A DNA stretch of 64,000 nt from Natronolimnobius baerhuensis (GCF_002177135.1 NZ_MWPH01000001.1:1-64000); one strand, 5' to 3'. Counted from the first letter of the stretch, positions 17,564 through 27,369 are shown. Notes: generated by a model from the sequence alone, not told the origin. Made by a program: numbers and translations.

Positions 17564-17932
17564 CCAGCGAAGTCGGACCAACGCCCGCAGGGCACTCCAT
17601 CACACTGGAGCGACGACCGAGGTCGGTTCAGTACCCGATGAAACACCGGTATCGACACGGTAGGCACTGCCTGGAACCGCGTTTTCACTCCTCGAGGCCC
17701 CAAAATTCATCGAAGGTGGTGACTACTTTGAACCCAAGACACTCATCACGTCGAAAACGTCACCTTTCCTGACTGATTTGATCCTGTGAACAGTGGCTAT
17801 ATGCCGGAAATTGCTGTTCTCTGGGCCTCAAACAGTCAAACTCCGACTCACGATTGATGGCAGCCGCGATCATTTCACGCAGAGACTGGTACGAGCTAAT
17901 TACTAATCCTCGAGTCTCTCGAGCGGTTGAGC
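17564..17932. other. Intergenic region with possible decayed coding sequence
   Basis: No complete gene is seen in this 369-base stretch. From about 17664 to 17790 a plus-strand frame reads protein-like (for example KFIEGGDYFEPKTLITSK, 17703-17756) and ends at TGA 17787-17789, but it has no start codon. It may be a gene remnant. The end, CTAATTACTAATCC near 17896, probably holds the lipoprotein promoter. Confidence 0.4.
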
Positions 17933-18469
17933 ATGGAGCGACGAAAAATCCTCCTTGGAAGCGGAGCCGCGCTCGCAACAATCGTTGCGGGCTGTTCCAG
18001 TTCCGAGACTGGTGACGACGACCCGAGCAACGACAGTGAAGATTCACTAACTGACCACGACGACGATGACGACTACGACGACGATCACGACGCGGACGAT
18101 GATGACGACCGTGATGACGATCACGACGACATCCCCGGCTACAGTGGCGACGTCTCGTTCGACAGCGACAAACTCTCCGTCGAGAGCGTCGAGCGCAAAG
18201 ACGACACACTCGATATCGTCGTCTACACGGACACGACCGACTCCTATGAACTCCGCAAAGAGTTCGAAAAACTCGGCGACGAACTCGAGAAATCGATTGA
18301 CGACCCCGAGGCGTTCATCGCCGAGATCAACACACTCGAGTTGATTATCGAGTACGACGGCAGTCGCGTCCTCTCGGTGTACGTCGATGTGCAGTGGGTC
18401 ATCGACTACATGCACGGCGATCTGACAGAGGAAGAACTCGGCGACAAGGTCTACGAGACCAAAGACTAA
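17933..18469 (+). CDS. Secreted lipoprotein with Asp/His-rich tract
   Basis: The 178-residue protein has an N-terminal RRK, a hydrophobic stretch (ILLGSGAALATIVAGC) and a lipobox with Cys at residue 20, fitting a Tat-exported haloarchaeal lipoprotein. After the Cys comes a very acidic linker of about 40 residues made of Asp, His and a few Tyr/Arg (DDDDYDDDHDADDDDD). The C-terminal 110 residues are a mixed alpha/beta domain without recognised family. The tract could bind divalent cations; this is inference. The ATG at 17933 is preferred to an in-frame TTG at 17927. Confidence 0.8.
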   Translation: MERRKILLGSGAALATIVAGCSSSETGDDDPSNDSEDSLTDHDDDDDYDDDHDADDDDDRDDDHDDIPGYSGDVSFDSDKLSVESVERKDDTLDIVVYTDTTDSYELRKEFEKLGDELEKSIDDPEAFIAEINTLELIIEYDGSRVLSVYVDVQWVIDYMHGDLTEEELGDKVYETKD

Positions 18470-18547
18470 CGTCCAGCGCTCGAGTGCGTTCGGCCCGACA
18501 CAGTTTCCGTTTTTCTTGACGTTGATCCAACAGTGATCGCTGGCGCT

Positions 18548-20338
18548 CTACATAGACCGCGGCGCGTCGACACCCAGAATCGTGAGTGCGTTCGCGACCG
18601 TGTGTTTCGAGGCCGCAACGAGCGCAAGCCGTGCATCTCGCACGTCGGGGTCGACGTCATCGGCGAGCACCGGACACTCCCGATAAAAGGCGTTGAACCG
18701 ATCCGCGAAGGTCCGCGTGTAGGTCGCGATCTGGTGTGGTTCCAGGTCGTCCGCCGCCTCGTCGACGACCGCCGGGAACGTCGCAATCGTCTCGAGGAGA
18801 TCCTGTTCGGCTTCCGTCTCGAGCAGGTCGGCCTCGAGCGCCTCGAGTTCGATGTCCTGGTCGACGAGGTCGGTGTCGGCATCCAGTCCGGCCTCCTCTA
18901 AGATACCACAACAGCGCGCGTGAACGTACTGGACGTAGGGCGCGGATTGGGCTTCGAAATCGAGCGCCTGATCCCACTCGAAGGTGATCGCTTTCGTCGG
19001 CTGTTTCGAGACGATATCGTAGCGGACCGCGCCGATGCCGACCTGGTGGGCGATGCGCTCGATGTCCTCCTCATCCAGGTCGTCGTCGCGGATGCGGTCG
19101 TCCAGTCGGTCCTCGACTTCCTGGCGCGCGCGGTCGATGGCCTCGTCGAGGAGGTCGTCCAGATCGACGCCGGTTCCCTCCCGGGTGGACATCCCGAGTC
19201 CGCCGGGGAGGTTGACCCACGAGAAGATGACGTTCTCGAGTTGGTCGACATCGTTGCCGAGCAGGTCGAGCGTCTGTCGGAGCTGGGTCGCCTGTAGCTT
19301 GTGGTCCTCGCCGAGGACGGTCACAGCGCGGTCGTAGTTGTCGAACTTCCACTCGTGGTGGGCGAGGTCACGCGTCGTGTACAGCGTGGTGTCGTCCGAA
19401 CGCAAGAACACCATTTTCTTGTCGATACCGTGTTCCTCGAGATCGAGTTGCCAGGCGTCTTCCTCGTAGACCGCTTCGTCGAGTTCTTTGAGCCGTCCCA
19501 CGAGGTCGTCGGTGTCGCCGTTGCGCATAAAGCGCGTCTCCTTGACGAACTCGTCGAACTCGGCTGGCAAGCGCTCGAGACACTCCTGCATCCCAGAGAG
19601 CACCTGATCGACGACCTCGCTGACGCGCTCGTAGGTCTCCTCGTTGCCTGCCTCGAGGCCCTGCATGATCGACTCGATTTCGGCTTCGGCCTCAGCGACC
19701 TCGGCTTCGGGACCGTTCTCGAGGAAGGCGTTCCCTTTGCGGTAGTAGCGCACGAGGTCGTACTCGATGCGGTCGCGCTCGGGATCGTCCTCGAGGTCGG
19801 ACTCGTCGAAGGTTTCGTAGGCCCAGGTGAAAACAGCCATCTGCCGACCGGCATCGTTGACGTAATAGTGGCGATCAACGTCGTAACCGGCGTAGTCGAG
19901 CAGGGTCGCGACGGCGTCGCCGATGATCGGATTTCGTGCGCGCCCGACGTGGACCGGCCCCGTCGGGTTCGCGCTGGTGTGTTCGACGACGACGCTGGTG
20001 TCGCGATCCGTGAGTGCGCCGTAATCCGAAGCAGTGGCCTCCGCAAGCGTATCGGAGAGGTAGGCGTCGCTCGGCAGGAAATTCAGGTACGGCCCCTGCG
20101 TCTGGAGTTCGCCAACGTATCGAAGAGCATCGACGTCGATTTCGTCGGCGATTTCGGCTGCAACCTGTGGCGGCGCTGCGCCCGCTTCGCTCGCGAGTCG
20201 GAACGCCACGCTCGAGGCGAGGACGCTCGGAACGTCCTCGGGCGGTTCTTCGAGACCGAGATCATCCGTGGGGTACTCGAGGCTCGAGAGCGCCCCCTCG
20301 AGGGCGTCTGCGACCTCGTCGCGTAGGGAGAGGAACAT
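18548..20338 (-). CDS. argS: Arginyl-tRNA synthetase
   Basis: The class I enzyme charges tRNA-Arg. The 596-residue protein starts [15 protein letters not shown]. It has the N-terminal Add1 domain, the HIGH-equivalent HVGR in [19 protein letters not shown], the KMS-region equivalent [19 protein letters not shown] and a C-terminal DALR anticodon-binding domain ending [16 protein letters not shown]. It is full length. It is convergent with the lipoprotein gene and follows, on the same strand, the membrane gene at 20405-21037 with a 66-base gap. Confidence 0.97.
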   Translation of the reverse strand: MFLSLRDEVADALEGALSSLEYPTDDLGLEEPPEDVPSVLASSVAFRLASEAGAAPPQVAAEIADEIDVDALRYVGELQTQGPYLNFLPSDAYLSDTLAEATASDYGALTDRDTSVVVEHTSANPTGPVHVGRARNPIIGDAVATLLDYAGYDVDRHYYVNDAGRQMAVFTWAYETFDESDLEDDPERDRIEYDLVRYYRKGNAFLENGPEAEVAEAEAEIESIMQGLEAGNEETYERVSEVVDQVLSGMQECLERLPAEFDEFVKETRFMRNGDTDDLVGRLKELDEAVYEEDAWQLDLEEHGIDKKMVFLRSDDTTLYTTRDLAHHEWKFDNYDRAVTVLGEDHKLQATQLRQTLDLLGNDVDQLENVIFSWVNLPGGLGMSTREGTGVDLDDLLDEAIDRARQEVEDRLDDRIRDDDLDEEDIERIAHQVGIGAVRYDIVSKQPTKAITFEWDQALDFEAQSAPYVQYVHARCCGILEEAGLDADTDLVDQDIELEALEADLLETEAEQDLLETIATFPAVVDEAADDLEPHQIATYTRTFADRFNAFYRECPVLADDVDPDVRDARLALVAASKHTVANALTILGVDAPRSM

Positions 20339-20404
20339 ACCCGCTGGTATTCAGGGGGCGACTAAAGGAATGTCGGGTTCCGCTGCAGTGTGGTCGATGG
20401 CGGA

Positions 20405-21037
20405 CTACTCGAGCAGCCGTGTGGCGGCCAGAAGTGGAAGTGCGTAGACGACCGACAGGAGGGTTGCTGCGAGCGTAATCGGGAGCAGGTAGAGGCCGAG
20501 CAGAACTCCCCAACCGGCGTTTATTGCGATCAAGCCCACGAGCACTGTCAGTCCGAACAGCGGGAGCGCCGCGAACCCGGCGACACTGAGATACCGCTGG
20601 CGTCGGGTTGAACTCATGCCGATCACGAACAACCAACTAGTTCCGTAGGCGATGAACACCTGTGGACTCGTGAGTGGTGTCAGTATCGACGATGATCTGA
20701 ACGGACTCCAGTATCGAGGAAGCACGACAACGAGGACTGCGACCGCGACGACAGCCACTGCACCCGTTCCGACGGCCGCGCCAAACGACAGTGGTTCCGA
20801 CGGCCGTCTCACCGACCAGCCTCCGACGACCACTCCGGCAAGCAGTGCGACGACACCGATTGCCATCGGATCGAAGAGCTGAACGGACACCCGCGGATAC
20901 ATGAACAGAAACGGTATCGACCGGCTCACTCGCTGGAAAAACGGCTCGACAGCGTCGAACACACTCGAGAGTGCCAGACACGCAATGGCGACGCCGACCA
21001 ACCCGATCCCCACCCGCCGCTGAGACCCAACCACCAT
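20405..21037 (-). CDS. Hypothetical integral membrane protein
   Basis: The 210-residue protein (start MVVGSQRRVGIGLVG at 21037; an in-frame TTG lies 12 bases earlier) has about six hydrophobic helices separated by short polar loops (for example WSPFRSSSILTPLTS and SSTRRQRYLS). No family motif is recognised. It lies upstream of argS on the same strand. Confidence 0.7.
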   Translation of the reverse strand: MVVGSQRRVGIGLVGVAIACLALSSVFDAVEPFFQRVSRSIPFLFMYPRVSVQLFDPMAIGVVALLAGVVVGGWSVRRPSEPLSFGAAVGTGAVAVVAVAVLVVVLPRYWSPFRSSSILTPLTSPQVFIAYGTSWLFVIGMSSTRRQRYLSVAGFAALPLFGLTVLVGLIAINAGWGVLLGLYLLPITLAATLLSVVYALPLLAATRLLE

Positions 21038-21180
21038 AACTACTGACAAGTTATGTGTTTCAATAATAAGTCTTCTTCACCGACAGAAGTGCGACTGTCG
21101 GGGTGTGTCTTCCTCGAGTTCGTTCAGATCGGAAAACCGCGCAAGCGAACTCGAGGGTCGCAGGGAATCACTCGAGACAA

Positions 21181-21879
21181 TCAGTTCGTCGAGTCCGAAA
21201 ACGTCAGTTCGTCTTGGCGCTCGCGCTCGACAGCAGTCTCAGCGGTGGCTCCAGCACCGCTATCACTCGAGCGTTCCGCCTCAATCTTCTCGATCAGCAA
21301 CTCCACCGCAACCTGATTCGCGCCTTCGGGGATAATCACATCTGCATTTTTTGTCGTCGGCTCGACAAAGCGCTCGTGCATCGGTTTCACCGTCTCGAGG
21401 TACTGCTCCATGACGCCCTCTAAGTCGCGTCCGCGCTCGACCACGTCGCGTTCGATTCGGCGGAGGATGCGCACGTCTGCGTCGGTCATCACGTAGAGAC
21501 ACAGATCAAGCATCTCGAGGATGGCATCATCGTACAGCGCGAAGATACCCTCGAGGACGATTACGTCGCTCGACTCGACGGTGACGCGGTCGTCCGTGCG
21601 GTTGTGGATCTCGAAGTCGTACTGTGGCATCTCGATTGGTTGCCCCTCGAGCAGTGTCTCGAGGTGCTCGCGCAGGAGGTCCCACTCGAACGCGTCGGGA
21701 TGGTCGTAGTTGACCTGTTCTCGCTCGGTGAGTTCGAGATGCGAGAGATCCTCGTAGTAGTTATCCACTGGAATACGGGTAATGGCTTCCCCGACGTGGT
21801 CGGCGACAGTGCGGGCGACTGTTGTCTTCCCAGCACCCGTTCCCCCGGCGATTCCGATGACGAACGACGGACTACGCAT
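21181..21879 (-). CDS. udk: Uridine kinase
   Basis: Phosphorylates uridine and cytidine in pyrimidine salvage. The 232-residue protein starts MRSPSFVIGIAGGTGAGKTT with Walker A GGTGAGKT. It then has the DNYYEDL nucleoside site, the NYDHPDAFEWDLLREHL segment, VIVLEGIFALYDDAI and the lid RRIERDVVERGRDLEG. The C-terminal 30 residues are a low-complexity acidic extension. Its start lies inside the 3' end of the Nudix gene (8-base overlap), so the two are probably co-translated. Confidence 0.93.
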   Translation of the reverse strand: MRSPSFVIGIAGGTGAGKTTVARTVADHVGEAITRIPVDNYYEDLSHLELTEREQVNYDHPDAFEWDLLREHLETLLEGQPIEMPQYDFEIHNRTDDRVTVESSDVIVLEGIFALYDDAILEMLDLCLYVMTDADVRILRRIERDVVERGRDLEGVMEQYLETVKPMHERFVEPTTKNADVIIPEGANQVAVELLIEKIEAERSSDSGAGATAETAVERERQDELTFSDSTN

Positions 21880-22417
21880 CGGTCGTGAAAAACGTGGCTG
21901 CTGTCTGGAATCGGTCCTCATGCACCGGCCGGAAGCGTTCGCTCGAGGCCGCAAACTCGCTCAGTGTCCAGAATTGGGCTGCGTTCGCATCGCTGCCGGC
22001 GTTCGGTTCGCCGGTCGCGTCGGCTCGGTCGGCGACGTAGTACATTGTGACGACGTGTTTCCCGTTGTGCGGTTCCAGTGCGGTTGCATCCAGCACCTCG
22101 AGGTCCGCCGGGTCGACGGAGATACCGGATTCCTCCTCGAGTTCGCGCGCCGCGGCGACGTGTGGTTCTTCGCCGACCTCCATGTGCCCGCCGGGGAGGG
22201 TCCACTCGCCGACGCCTGGCGGGACGCCACGTTCGACACAGAGGACGGCTGGCTCCGGCCCTGAACGGTCGACGACAGCGACGCCGGTACAGGGAACTGG
22301 ATTGTGCCAGATCACGCGCTCGCAGGTCGGACAGCGCTGTCGCTCGCGATCTTCGAGCGTAATCGCCTCGAGTGCGTCGCCACACTGCGGACAGTAGTCG
22401 GGTGGGCGGCTGACCAT
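21872..22417 (-). CDS. Nudix hydrolase with N-terminal zinc ribbon
   Basis: The 181-residue protein begins MVSRPPDYCPQCGDAL, with a zinc ribbon (CPQC, CPTC), as in NADH pyrophosphatase (NudC)-like proteins. The Nudix box is GGHMEVGEEPHVAAA followed by RELEEESGI. Substrates may be NADH, dinucleotides or capped nucleotides, but the family is too broad for a firm call. It overlaps the uridine kinase gene by 8 bases. Confidence 0.88.
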   Translation of the reverse strand: MVSRPPDYCPQCGDALEAITLEDRERQRCPTCERVIWHNPVPCTGVAVVDRSGPEPAVLCVERGVPPGVGEWTLPGGHMEVGEEPHVAAARELEEESGISVDPADLEVLDATALEPHNGKHVVTMYYVADRADATGEPNAGSDANAAQFWTLSEFAASSERFRPVHEDRFQTAATFFTTDA

Positions 22418-22449
22418 CGATCTCTACGCCCTTCTCTGGGCCGGGGGTA

Positions 22450-23595
22450 TCAAAGCGTTTTCAATCCGCTGCCGGTCAGCGGGACGACCACGTCGTCGGT
22501 CTCGTCGATGACGCCGTCTGCGCGATACGCCTCGAGCGCGGCGGGTGCGACCGCACTCGTCGGTTCGACGTAGAATCCCTTCCGGTGGAGTCGGTCGAGC
22601 GTCGCCTCGATGGGGTCGTCGCCGAGGGAGATTGCGTCGCCGTCGGTTGTCTCGATTGCCTCGAGAATCTCGTCGCGTCGCGCGGGCGTGGCGATCTGGA
22701 TGCCGTCGGCGATCTCGCTGGGTGCGGGGTCGTCACTGTTGTCGCCGCCACTGTCATCGCTGCCGGCGTCGGACTCGTCGTCGTGTTCGTCCTCGAGGGC
22801 CTCGACGATGGGGGCGTGGCCGGTCGTCTGTGCGCCAAGCAGTCGGGGCATTCCGTCGACGATTCCGGCCTCGTTGAGCAGCGAGAAGCCGCGGTAGGCA
22901 CCGAGAAACAAGGTGCCGTGACCAATCGGGAGCACGACGGCATCGGGGACGGTCCACCCGCGCTGGGCGGCGATTTCGAACGCGATAGTCATCGTTCCCG
23001 CGTAGAACGCGGGGTTCCAGGCGTGGCTCGCGTACCAGCCCTCTCCCGATTCGACTGCGTCGATACAGGCGTCCGTGACGTCCTGGCGGGTTCCCTCGAT
23101 CCGAACCGGGCGCGCGTCAGCGCGCTGGATCGTCATCAGTTTTGACTGTTTGACATCTGCAGGAACGTAGATATCCGCCTCGAGGCCTGCGCGTGCGGCG
23201 TAGGTCGCAATCGCCGCACCCGCGTTGCCCGACGAATCCTCGAGGATGGTGTCGACGCCGAGTTCGACCGCTCGCGAGAGCGTCGTCGTCGCACCGCGGT
23301 CTTTGAACGACCCTGTCGGAAAGACGTACTCGAGTTTGAATTGGGCGTCCCACTCGGGGGCGTCGACCAGCGGTGTAAAGCCCTCGTAGAAGGTGACGTG
23401 GGGCTCGATTGGCAGGAACTCGAAGAACGTCCAGAGGCCGTCGCTGGTGTCGAGTCGGGGCAGTGGAAGCGGATTTCCTTCGGGTAGGGGCTGCTCGACG
23501 AACTCGAGGGCACAGCCACAGACACAGCGCCAGGGTTCGTCGGGGCCGGCCGCGTACGTCCGGTCGCAGACGGGACAGTGGAGATCGCTCGGCAT
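22450..23595 (-). CDS. thrC: Threonine synthase-like PLP enzyme
   Basis: The 381-residue protein starts MPSDLHCPVCDRTYAAG with a rubredoxin-like zinc ribbon (CPVC, CVCGC). It has the PLP-binding lysine in PTGSFKDRGATTTLSRA and the SSGNAGAAIATYAARAGL phosphate-binding loop typical of threonine synthase. A halophile-type insertion of about 25 acidic residues (EDEHDDESDAGSDDSGGDNS) lies near residue 270. The start at 23595 leaves a single-base gap to the stop of the upstream aspartoacylase-like gene; the longer reading overlaps that gene. Confidence 0.88.
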   Translation of the reverse strand: MPSDLHCPVCDRTYAAGPDEPWRCVCGCALEFVEQPLPEGNPLPLPRLDTSDGLWTFFEFLPIEPHVTFYEGFTPLVDAPEWDAQFKLEYVFPTGSFKDRGATTTLSRAVELGVDTILEDSSGNAGAAIATYAARAGLEADIYVPADVKQSKLMTIQRADARPVRIEGTRQDVTDACIDAVESGEGWYASHAWNPAFYAGTMTIAFEIAAQRGWTVPDAVVLPIGHGTLFLGAYRGFSLLNEAGIVDGMPRLLGAQTTGHAPIVEALEDEHDDESDAGSDDSGGDNSDDPAPSEIADGIQIATPARRDEILEAIETTDGDAISLGDDPIEATLDRLHRKGFYVEPTSAVAPAALEAYRADGVIDETDDVVVPLTGSGLKTL

Positions 23596-23596
23596 G

Positions 23597-24556
23597 TCAG
23601 TAGGAGTCGATATCGGTGCCGACGGAGCAGACGTACTCGCCGGTTGCGACCTGTGGGAGTCGGCGGGTTCGCCAGAGAATACCGTCGCTGTCGGCGGTGA
23701 CCGTCGTTTTCGTCTCGCCGAAGGCCGTCGTGATTTCGAAGATGGGCTCACCATGAGCGACGCGCTCGCCGAGTTCTTTGTGCATCTCGACGAGGCCGCC
23801 ATTTGGCGACCCATACTGCTCGAAACTGTTCGCGCGCGTCTGGCGCTCTAAGTCGTTGGCTTCCTCGAGGAAGTCGTAGTAGCGCAAGACGTTGAACACG
23901 CCGGAAACGCCCTTCTGAATGCTTTCATCATCCCAGCCGACGCAGCCGCCGAGTTCGGGGTCGACGGTCGGGATGCCCTCGTCGGGGGCGGCACGGGCGA
24001 GTTGGCCGTCGGGGCCTTTCTGATCTAACACGTAGCCACAGCCGAAGGCTTTCGCGAGTTCGAGGCACTCCTCGTAGAGACGATGGCGCTTGCCACAGCG
24101 GACGCGAACCTCGTTGAGCATCCGACTTGTCGAGCCCTGATGGAGGTCGAGAACGAGGTCGGCGCGTGTCGCCACGTCGAACGTTGCTGCAGCGATTCGC
24201 TCGCTCGAGGTGCCCGACTCGTTGCCCGGATATGCGCGATTCATCTTCGTGTCGTCGATGGGATTCCGGTGTTCGGCGACCTGATAGGCGTGGTAGTTGA
24301 CGATGCCGACGATGAGAATCGTGCCGGTGATAGTGGCGGGGTCGAGTTGGGGCACGACGCGCTGGATAACGCCGAGTCCGTTGAGTTCGTCACCGTCACT
24401 GACAGCCTGCAGATAGAGGGTTTTCCCCGATGAGGAGCCGTTGATTACGGCAACCGGCAGGCCGAACGGGTCCCCGTCTCGAGTCTCACCGACCTCGAGA
24501 CGACCCGTATCGACCTCCCCGGGTGCGGCACTCGCCGTTCCGAGCGTCGTCGTCAT
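23597..24556 (-). CDS. Succinylglutamate desuccinylase/aspartoacylase-family protein
   Basis: The 319-residue zinc amidase homologue starts MTTTLGTASAAPGEV. The second zinc-His region DLHQGSTSRML and the C-terminal beta-barrel (GERVAHGEPIFEITT) are recognisable. The first zinc motif, usually HGxE, reads SDGDELNG at 53-60, with Asp54 in place of His, so the metal site is altered or uses Asp. It is one base upstream of the threonine synthase gene, so the two are probably cotranscribed. Substrate unknown. Confidence 0.85.
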   Translation of the reverse strand: MTTTLGTASAAPGEVDTGRLEVGETRDGDPFGLPVAVINGSSSGKTLYLQAVSDGDELNGLGVIQRVVPQLDPATITGTILIVGIVNYHAYQVAEHRNPIDDTKMNRAYPGNESGTSSERIAAATFDVATRADLVLDLHQGSTSRMLNEVRVRCGKRHRLYEECLELAKAFGCGYVLDQKGPDGQLARAAPDEGIPTVDPELGGCVGWDDESIQKGVSGVFNVLRYYDFLEEANDLERQTRANSFEQYGSPNGGLVEMHKELGERVAHGEPIFEITTAFGETKTTVTADSDGILWRTRRLPQVATGEYVCSVGTDIDSY

Positions 24557-24657
24557 GTCATCCACGACGGACCGGCCGGCCTTTATTGGTTCGGTGTTTC
24601 CCGGCCGGCGGCGGGTCGAAATCGCGCGTCGGGTCGCTGGTGTTGCCCGTTGTTTCA

Positions 24658-26184
24658 CTACAGGAACAGGTCGTAGTAGTACGGACTGATGAAGCCTTCG
24701 ACCACTGCGGCAATCGCCAGCAGGATTCCGACGCCGATCAGCACCCAAAACGCACGCTCGAGGCGGTCGGCGAACGCGACGCGGCTGAGTCGTCCCTGAA
24801 CGGCTCGGAACCACGCAATCCCGAGCGAGATCCCGACGACCGTTGCGATGAAAATCGCCGGAATCTCGAAGATGCCGTGGGGGATCACGAACGCCAGCAA
24901 CTCGAGCGGTTCGACCTCGAGTCGAGCCATGACGCCCAGGAAGACGCCGTTGAACACCAGTGAGAAGATCGCTGGAATCGCGAGTGCAAGGCCGCCAAAA
25001 GCAGTCATCAGCGCGACCAGCCAGTTATTGCCGAAGAACTCGAGGGCTGCAGCCGGCGGCATGTGGCCCTCGAGTCGGGCCGCAATCGAGGCCTCGAGCA
25101 CGCCGACATCGGTGTAGGGATCGGCGAGTCGCCAGCCGACCCAGAACGACACGAGCGCGAGGGCGACGACGATGGCGTGGGTGCCAAGCGTTCCGCGGAC
25201 GAACGTGACCATTTCGGTCCAGCCGTGTCGCAGTCCTCCTGTGGTTCGTCGGCGGAGTGGCCGCTCGGCAGGCGCTGGCGGCGTCAGTCGGCCACGATAC
25301 TGTACGTAGAGCGAACTCTTCAGCAGGTCAAGCGCCGGCAACAACACCAGTGCACTCAGCAACGGAATAATCGCAGTGACCTCGACGAGCGCGAGCAGGC
25401 CAGTGAGTGTCGAGATTGCGAACATCGCCCCAATCGACACCACGTAGTAGACGATAGCTCCGACGGGTTGTGCTCGGATGAACCGTCCGGCGCTCGAGAC
25501 CGAGTCGAAAATCCCTGCATCGTCGACGACGACGGCGACCGGCGCGAACGCAAACAGCGCGCGGATGACTGCGAGAACGCCGACGAACACGAGCGCGACG
25601 AGCAGACCCATGAGAACGCCAACGAGCGGGTCCGCAACGGCGAGCAGTCCGACGAACAGCGTCGCGCCGATGCCGCCACCGACGAGGACGACCGCCCAGA
25701 GGAAGAACTCGAGGACGTAGAGACCGGCGATCCGAAGCCAGTACCGGCGCGCACCGGCGATTCCGGCAACGAGTCCGCGTTCGTCACGCAGCCGCCCGTA
25801 ACACGCCGACAGCTGGCTGGCGGTGACGATGCCGTACAGGATGATGGCACCGAGAACGCCCACAATGACTGTCCCGACTGCAAGCACCAGTATCGGGAAC
25901 GGAAACAGCAGTTCCAGTATCGGAAGTAACTGTTCGAACCAGGCCTCGAACGCATCGGGGTTCGCTTGGGGGTCCGGCATCGGGTCAACTGTCTCGAACT
26001 CGGCCAGTGCCGCCTCGAGTCGGCCGGTCGTCTCGAGGTAGTAGTAGCCGATGAACGCCGCGATAAATGGAATCACGCGGATAATGGCAGGAACGGCAGC
26101 ACCGAGTACGTACAGCGGTAAGATGTCGGCCGGTCGCCGCCGGAAGACAGCGCCGACAGCTCTGACAGCAGTTGCAATCGCCAT
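24658..26184 (-). CDS. SpoIIM-domain (stage II sporulation M) membrane protein
   Basis: The 508-residue protein has about a dozen transmembrane helices. The N-terminal half (residues 1-310) is a DUF-type multi-helix domain. The C-terminal half carries the SpoIIM-like segments LVFNGVFLGVMARL and VIPHGIFEIPAIFIATVVGISLG. In bacteria SpoIIM is part of the engulfment peptidoglycan machine; archaea lack this, so the role here is unknown, perhaps membrane shaping or export. It is 101 bases upstream of the aspartoacylase-like gene on the same strand. Confidence 0.82.
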   Translation of the reverse strand: MAIATAVRAVGAVFRRRPADILPLYVLGAAVPAIIRVIPFIAAFIGYYYLETTGRLEAALAEFETVDPMPDPQANPDAFEAWFEQLLPILELLFPFPILVLAVGTVIVGVLGAIILYGIVTASQLSACYGRLRDERGLVAGIAGARRYWLRIAGLYVLEFFLWAVVLVGGGIGATLFVGLLAVADPLVGVLMGLLVALVFVGVLAVIRALFAFAPVAVVVDDAGIFDSVSSAGRFIRAQPVGAIVYYVVSIGAMFAISTLTGLLALVEVTAIIPLLSALVLLPALDLLKSSLYVQYRGRLTPPAPAERPLRRRTTGGLRHGWTEMVTFVRGTLGTHAIVVALALVSFWVGWRLADPYTDVGVLEASIAARLEGHMPPAAALEFFGNNWLVALMTAFGGLALAIPAIFSLVFNGVFLGVMARLEVEPLELLAFVIPHGIFEIPAIFIATVVGISLGIAWFRAVQGRLSRVAFADRLERAFWVLIGVGILLAIAAVVEGFISPYYYDLFL

Positions 26185-26242
26185 ACCCGGTATTGCACCG
26201 TCTCTCAGTTAAACGAACCTATCGAAAGGGTAACTGAAACAG

Positions 26243-26521
26243 CTAGTTGAACGTCCGATCATCGAAGCCGTCGCCCTCCGTATCGTCCGTCTGATCTCGC
26301 GAGAGCCGTGGCGTGAAGCCGCCGGTGAGTATTACGGCGACGACAACCAGTGACGCCGACAGCACGACGTAGTTCGCGCTCGGTTCGTAGCCCGCCAGTC
26401 CCGCACCCGTCGAAATGACGAAGATTGCGACCGCGAAAACGACGATTGCGACGAGCCCGATAACGACGATACCGAGCACACTGACGAGCAGTCCGCCGAG
26501 AAGCCGACGTATCGATGGCAT
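26243..26521 (-). CDS. Small two-helix membrane protein
   Basis: The 92-residue protein starts MPSIRRLLGGLLVSVLG. It has two hydrophobic helices, the first longer (about residues 8-40) and the second about 50-66, and a polar, acidic C-terminal tail (DQTDDTEGDGFDD). A longer start at 26539 (MNRGTT) is possible. No function assigned. Confidence 0.65.
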   Translation of the reverse strand: MPSIRRLLGGLLVSVLGIVVIGLVAIVVFAVAIFVISTGAGLAGYEPSANYVVLSASLVVVAVILTGGFTPRLSRDQTDDTEGDGFDDRTFN

Positions 26522-26633
26522 TGTCGTTCCTCTGTTCACAACACGAGACTGTAGTCATTGCGCAATTGCTCTGACTGTCTCAAACCGAGGGAAAACAGCG
26601 CTCGAAAGAGTCGGATCGGTTAGCTGTCCGTCC

Positions 26634-27185
26634 TTAGCCGAGGATGTACCGGAGTTTCGGGTAGCGCTCGATCAGTTTCTCGCCGCCGACCTCGAACTGT
26701 TCGATGTAGCGGTCGGCACCGAGGATGCGTCCAGCGCCGAGTGCGGCGATGGTCAGGAAGACCATCAGGTAGACGAAGTCGCTGTTTGCGAACCCGAGCG
26801 GGCCAGCGACGTCCCAACTGGCGAGGTAGAACATCGACATCTGCATGGCCCCGCCTAAGGCTGCGAGCCTGACGAGTCCGCCCACGAGCAGGCCCACACC
26901 GATCAGGAGCTGGGTTGCCGGGACGATCACGTTGACCATGTCCATGAGTGCCGGGTTTGCCGCCATCGATTCGAAGACACCGGCGAAGGGGCCGCTTGCC
27001 CCCATCAGGTAGCCGCTTGCGTCGAACGCTTCTCCCGTTACCTTCCCGAGTCCAGCACCCAGGAAGACAAGCCCCATCGTTACCCGCAATCCGACGACGA
27101 ACCACGCACTCAACGCGTGGGGTTCACCCTCGAGCGTCACACCGCCGTACCGGCTTTTCAGCCGATTTTCCGAAGCTGCTGCCAT
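26634..27185 (-). CDS. DoxX-family membrane protein
   Basis: The 183-residue protein has four transmembrane helices. The family signature occurs in the first helix (VVGLRVTMGLVFLGAGLGKVTG) and the third (VPATQLLIGVGLLVGGLVRLAALGGAMQM). DoxX proteins relate to a thiosulfate:quinone oxidoreductase subunit, and many have unknown roles in membrane redox. The C-terminus RYIEQFEVGGEKLIERYPKLRYILG is soluble. It is a standalone gene. Confidence 0.88.
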   Translation of the reverse strand: MAAASENRLKSRYGGVTLEGEPHALSAWFVVGLRVTMGLVFLGAGLGKVTGEAFDASGYLMGASGPFAGVFESMAANPALMDMVNVIVPATQLLIGVGLLVGGLVRLAALGGAMQMSMFYLASWDVAGPLGFANSDFVYLMVFLTIAALGAGRILGADRYIEQFEVGGEKLIERYPKLRYILG

Positions 27186-27369
27186 TGGTGGTCACCTTAC
27201 GGGTACACGTTGAACGACTGTTTACTTGAACCGGACTTGTCGTTCCCGATACGAAGGAATGATTCCAGCTGTGTGAAAATCGAAACCGAACATGGTCGGT
27301 ATGTGGTACAGGTGCATCTTCGCCGCTGCGCGGTCCATCACTCGGCCGATTGGGTAGAACGTGAGTTCG

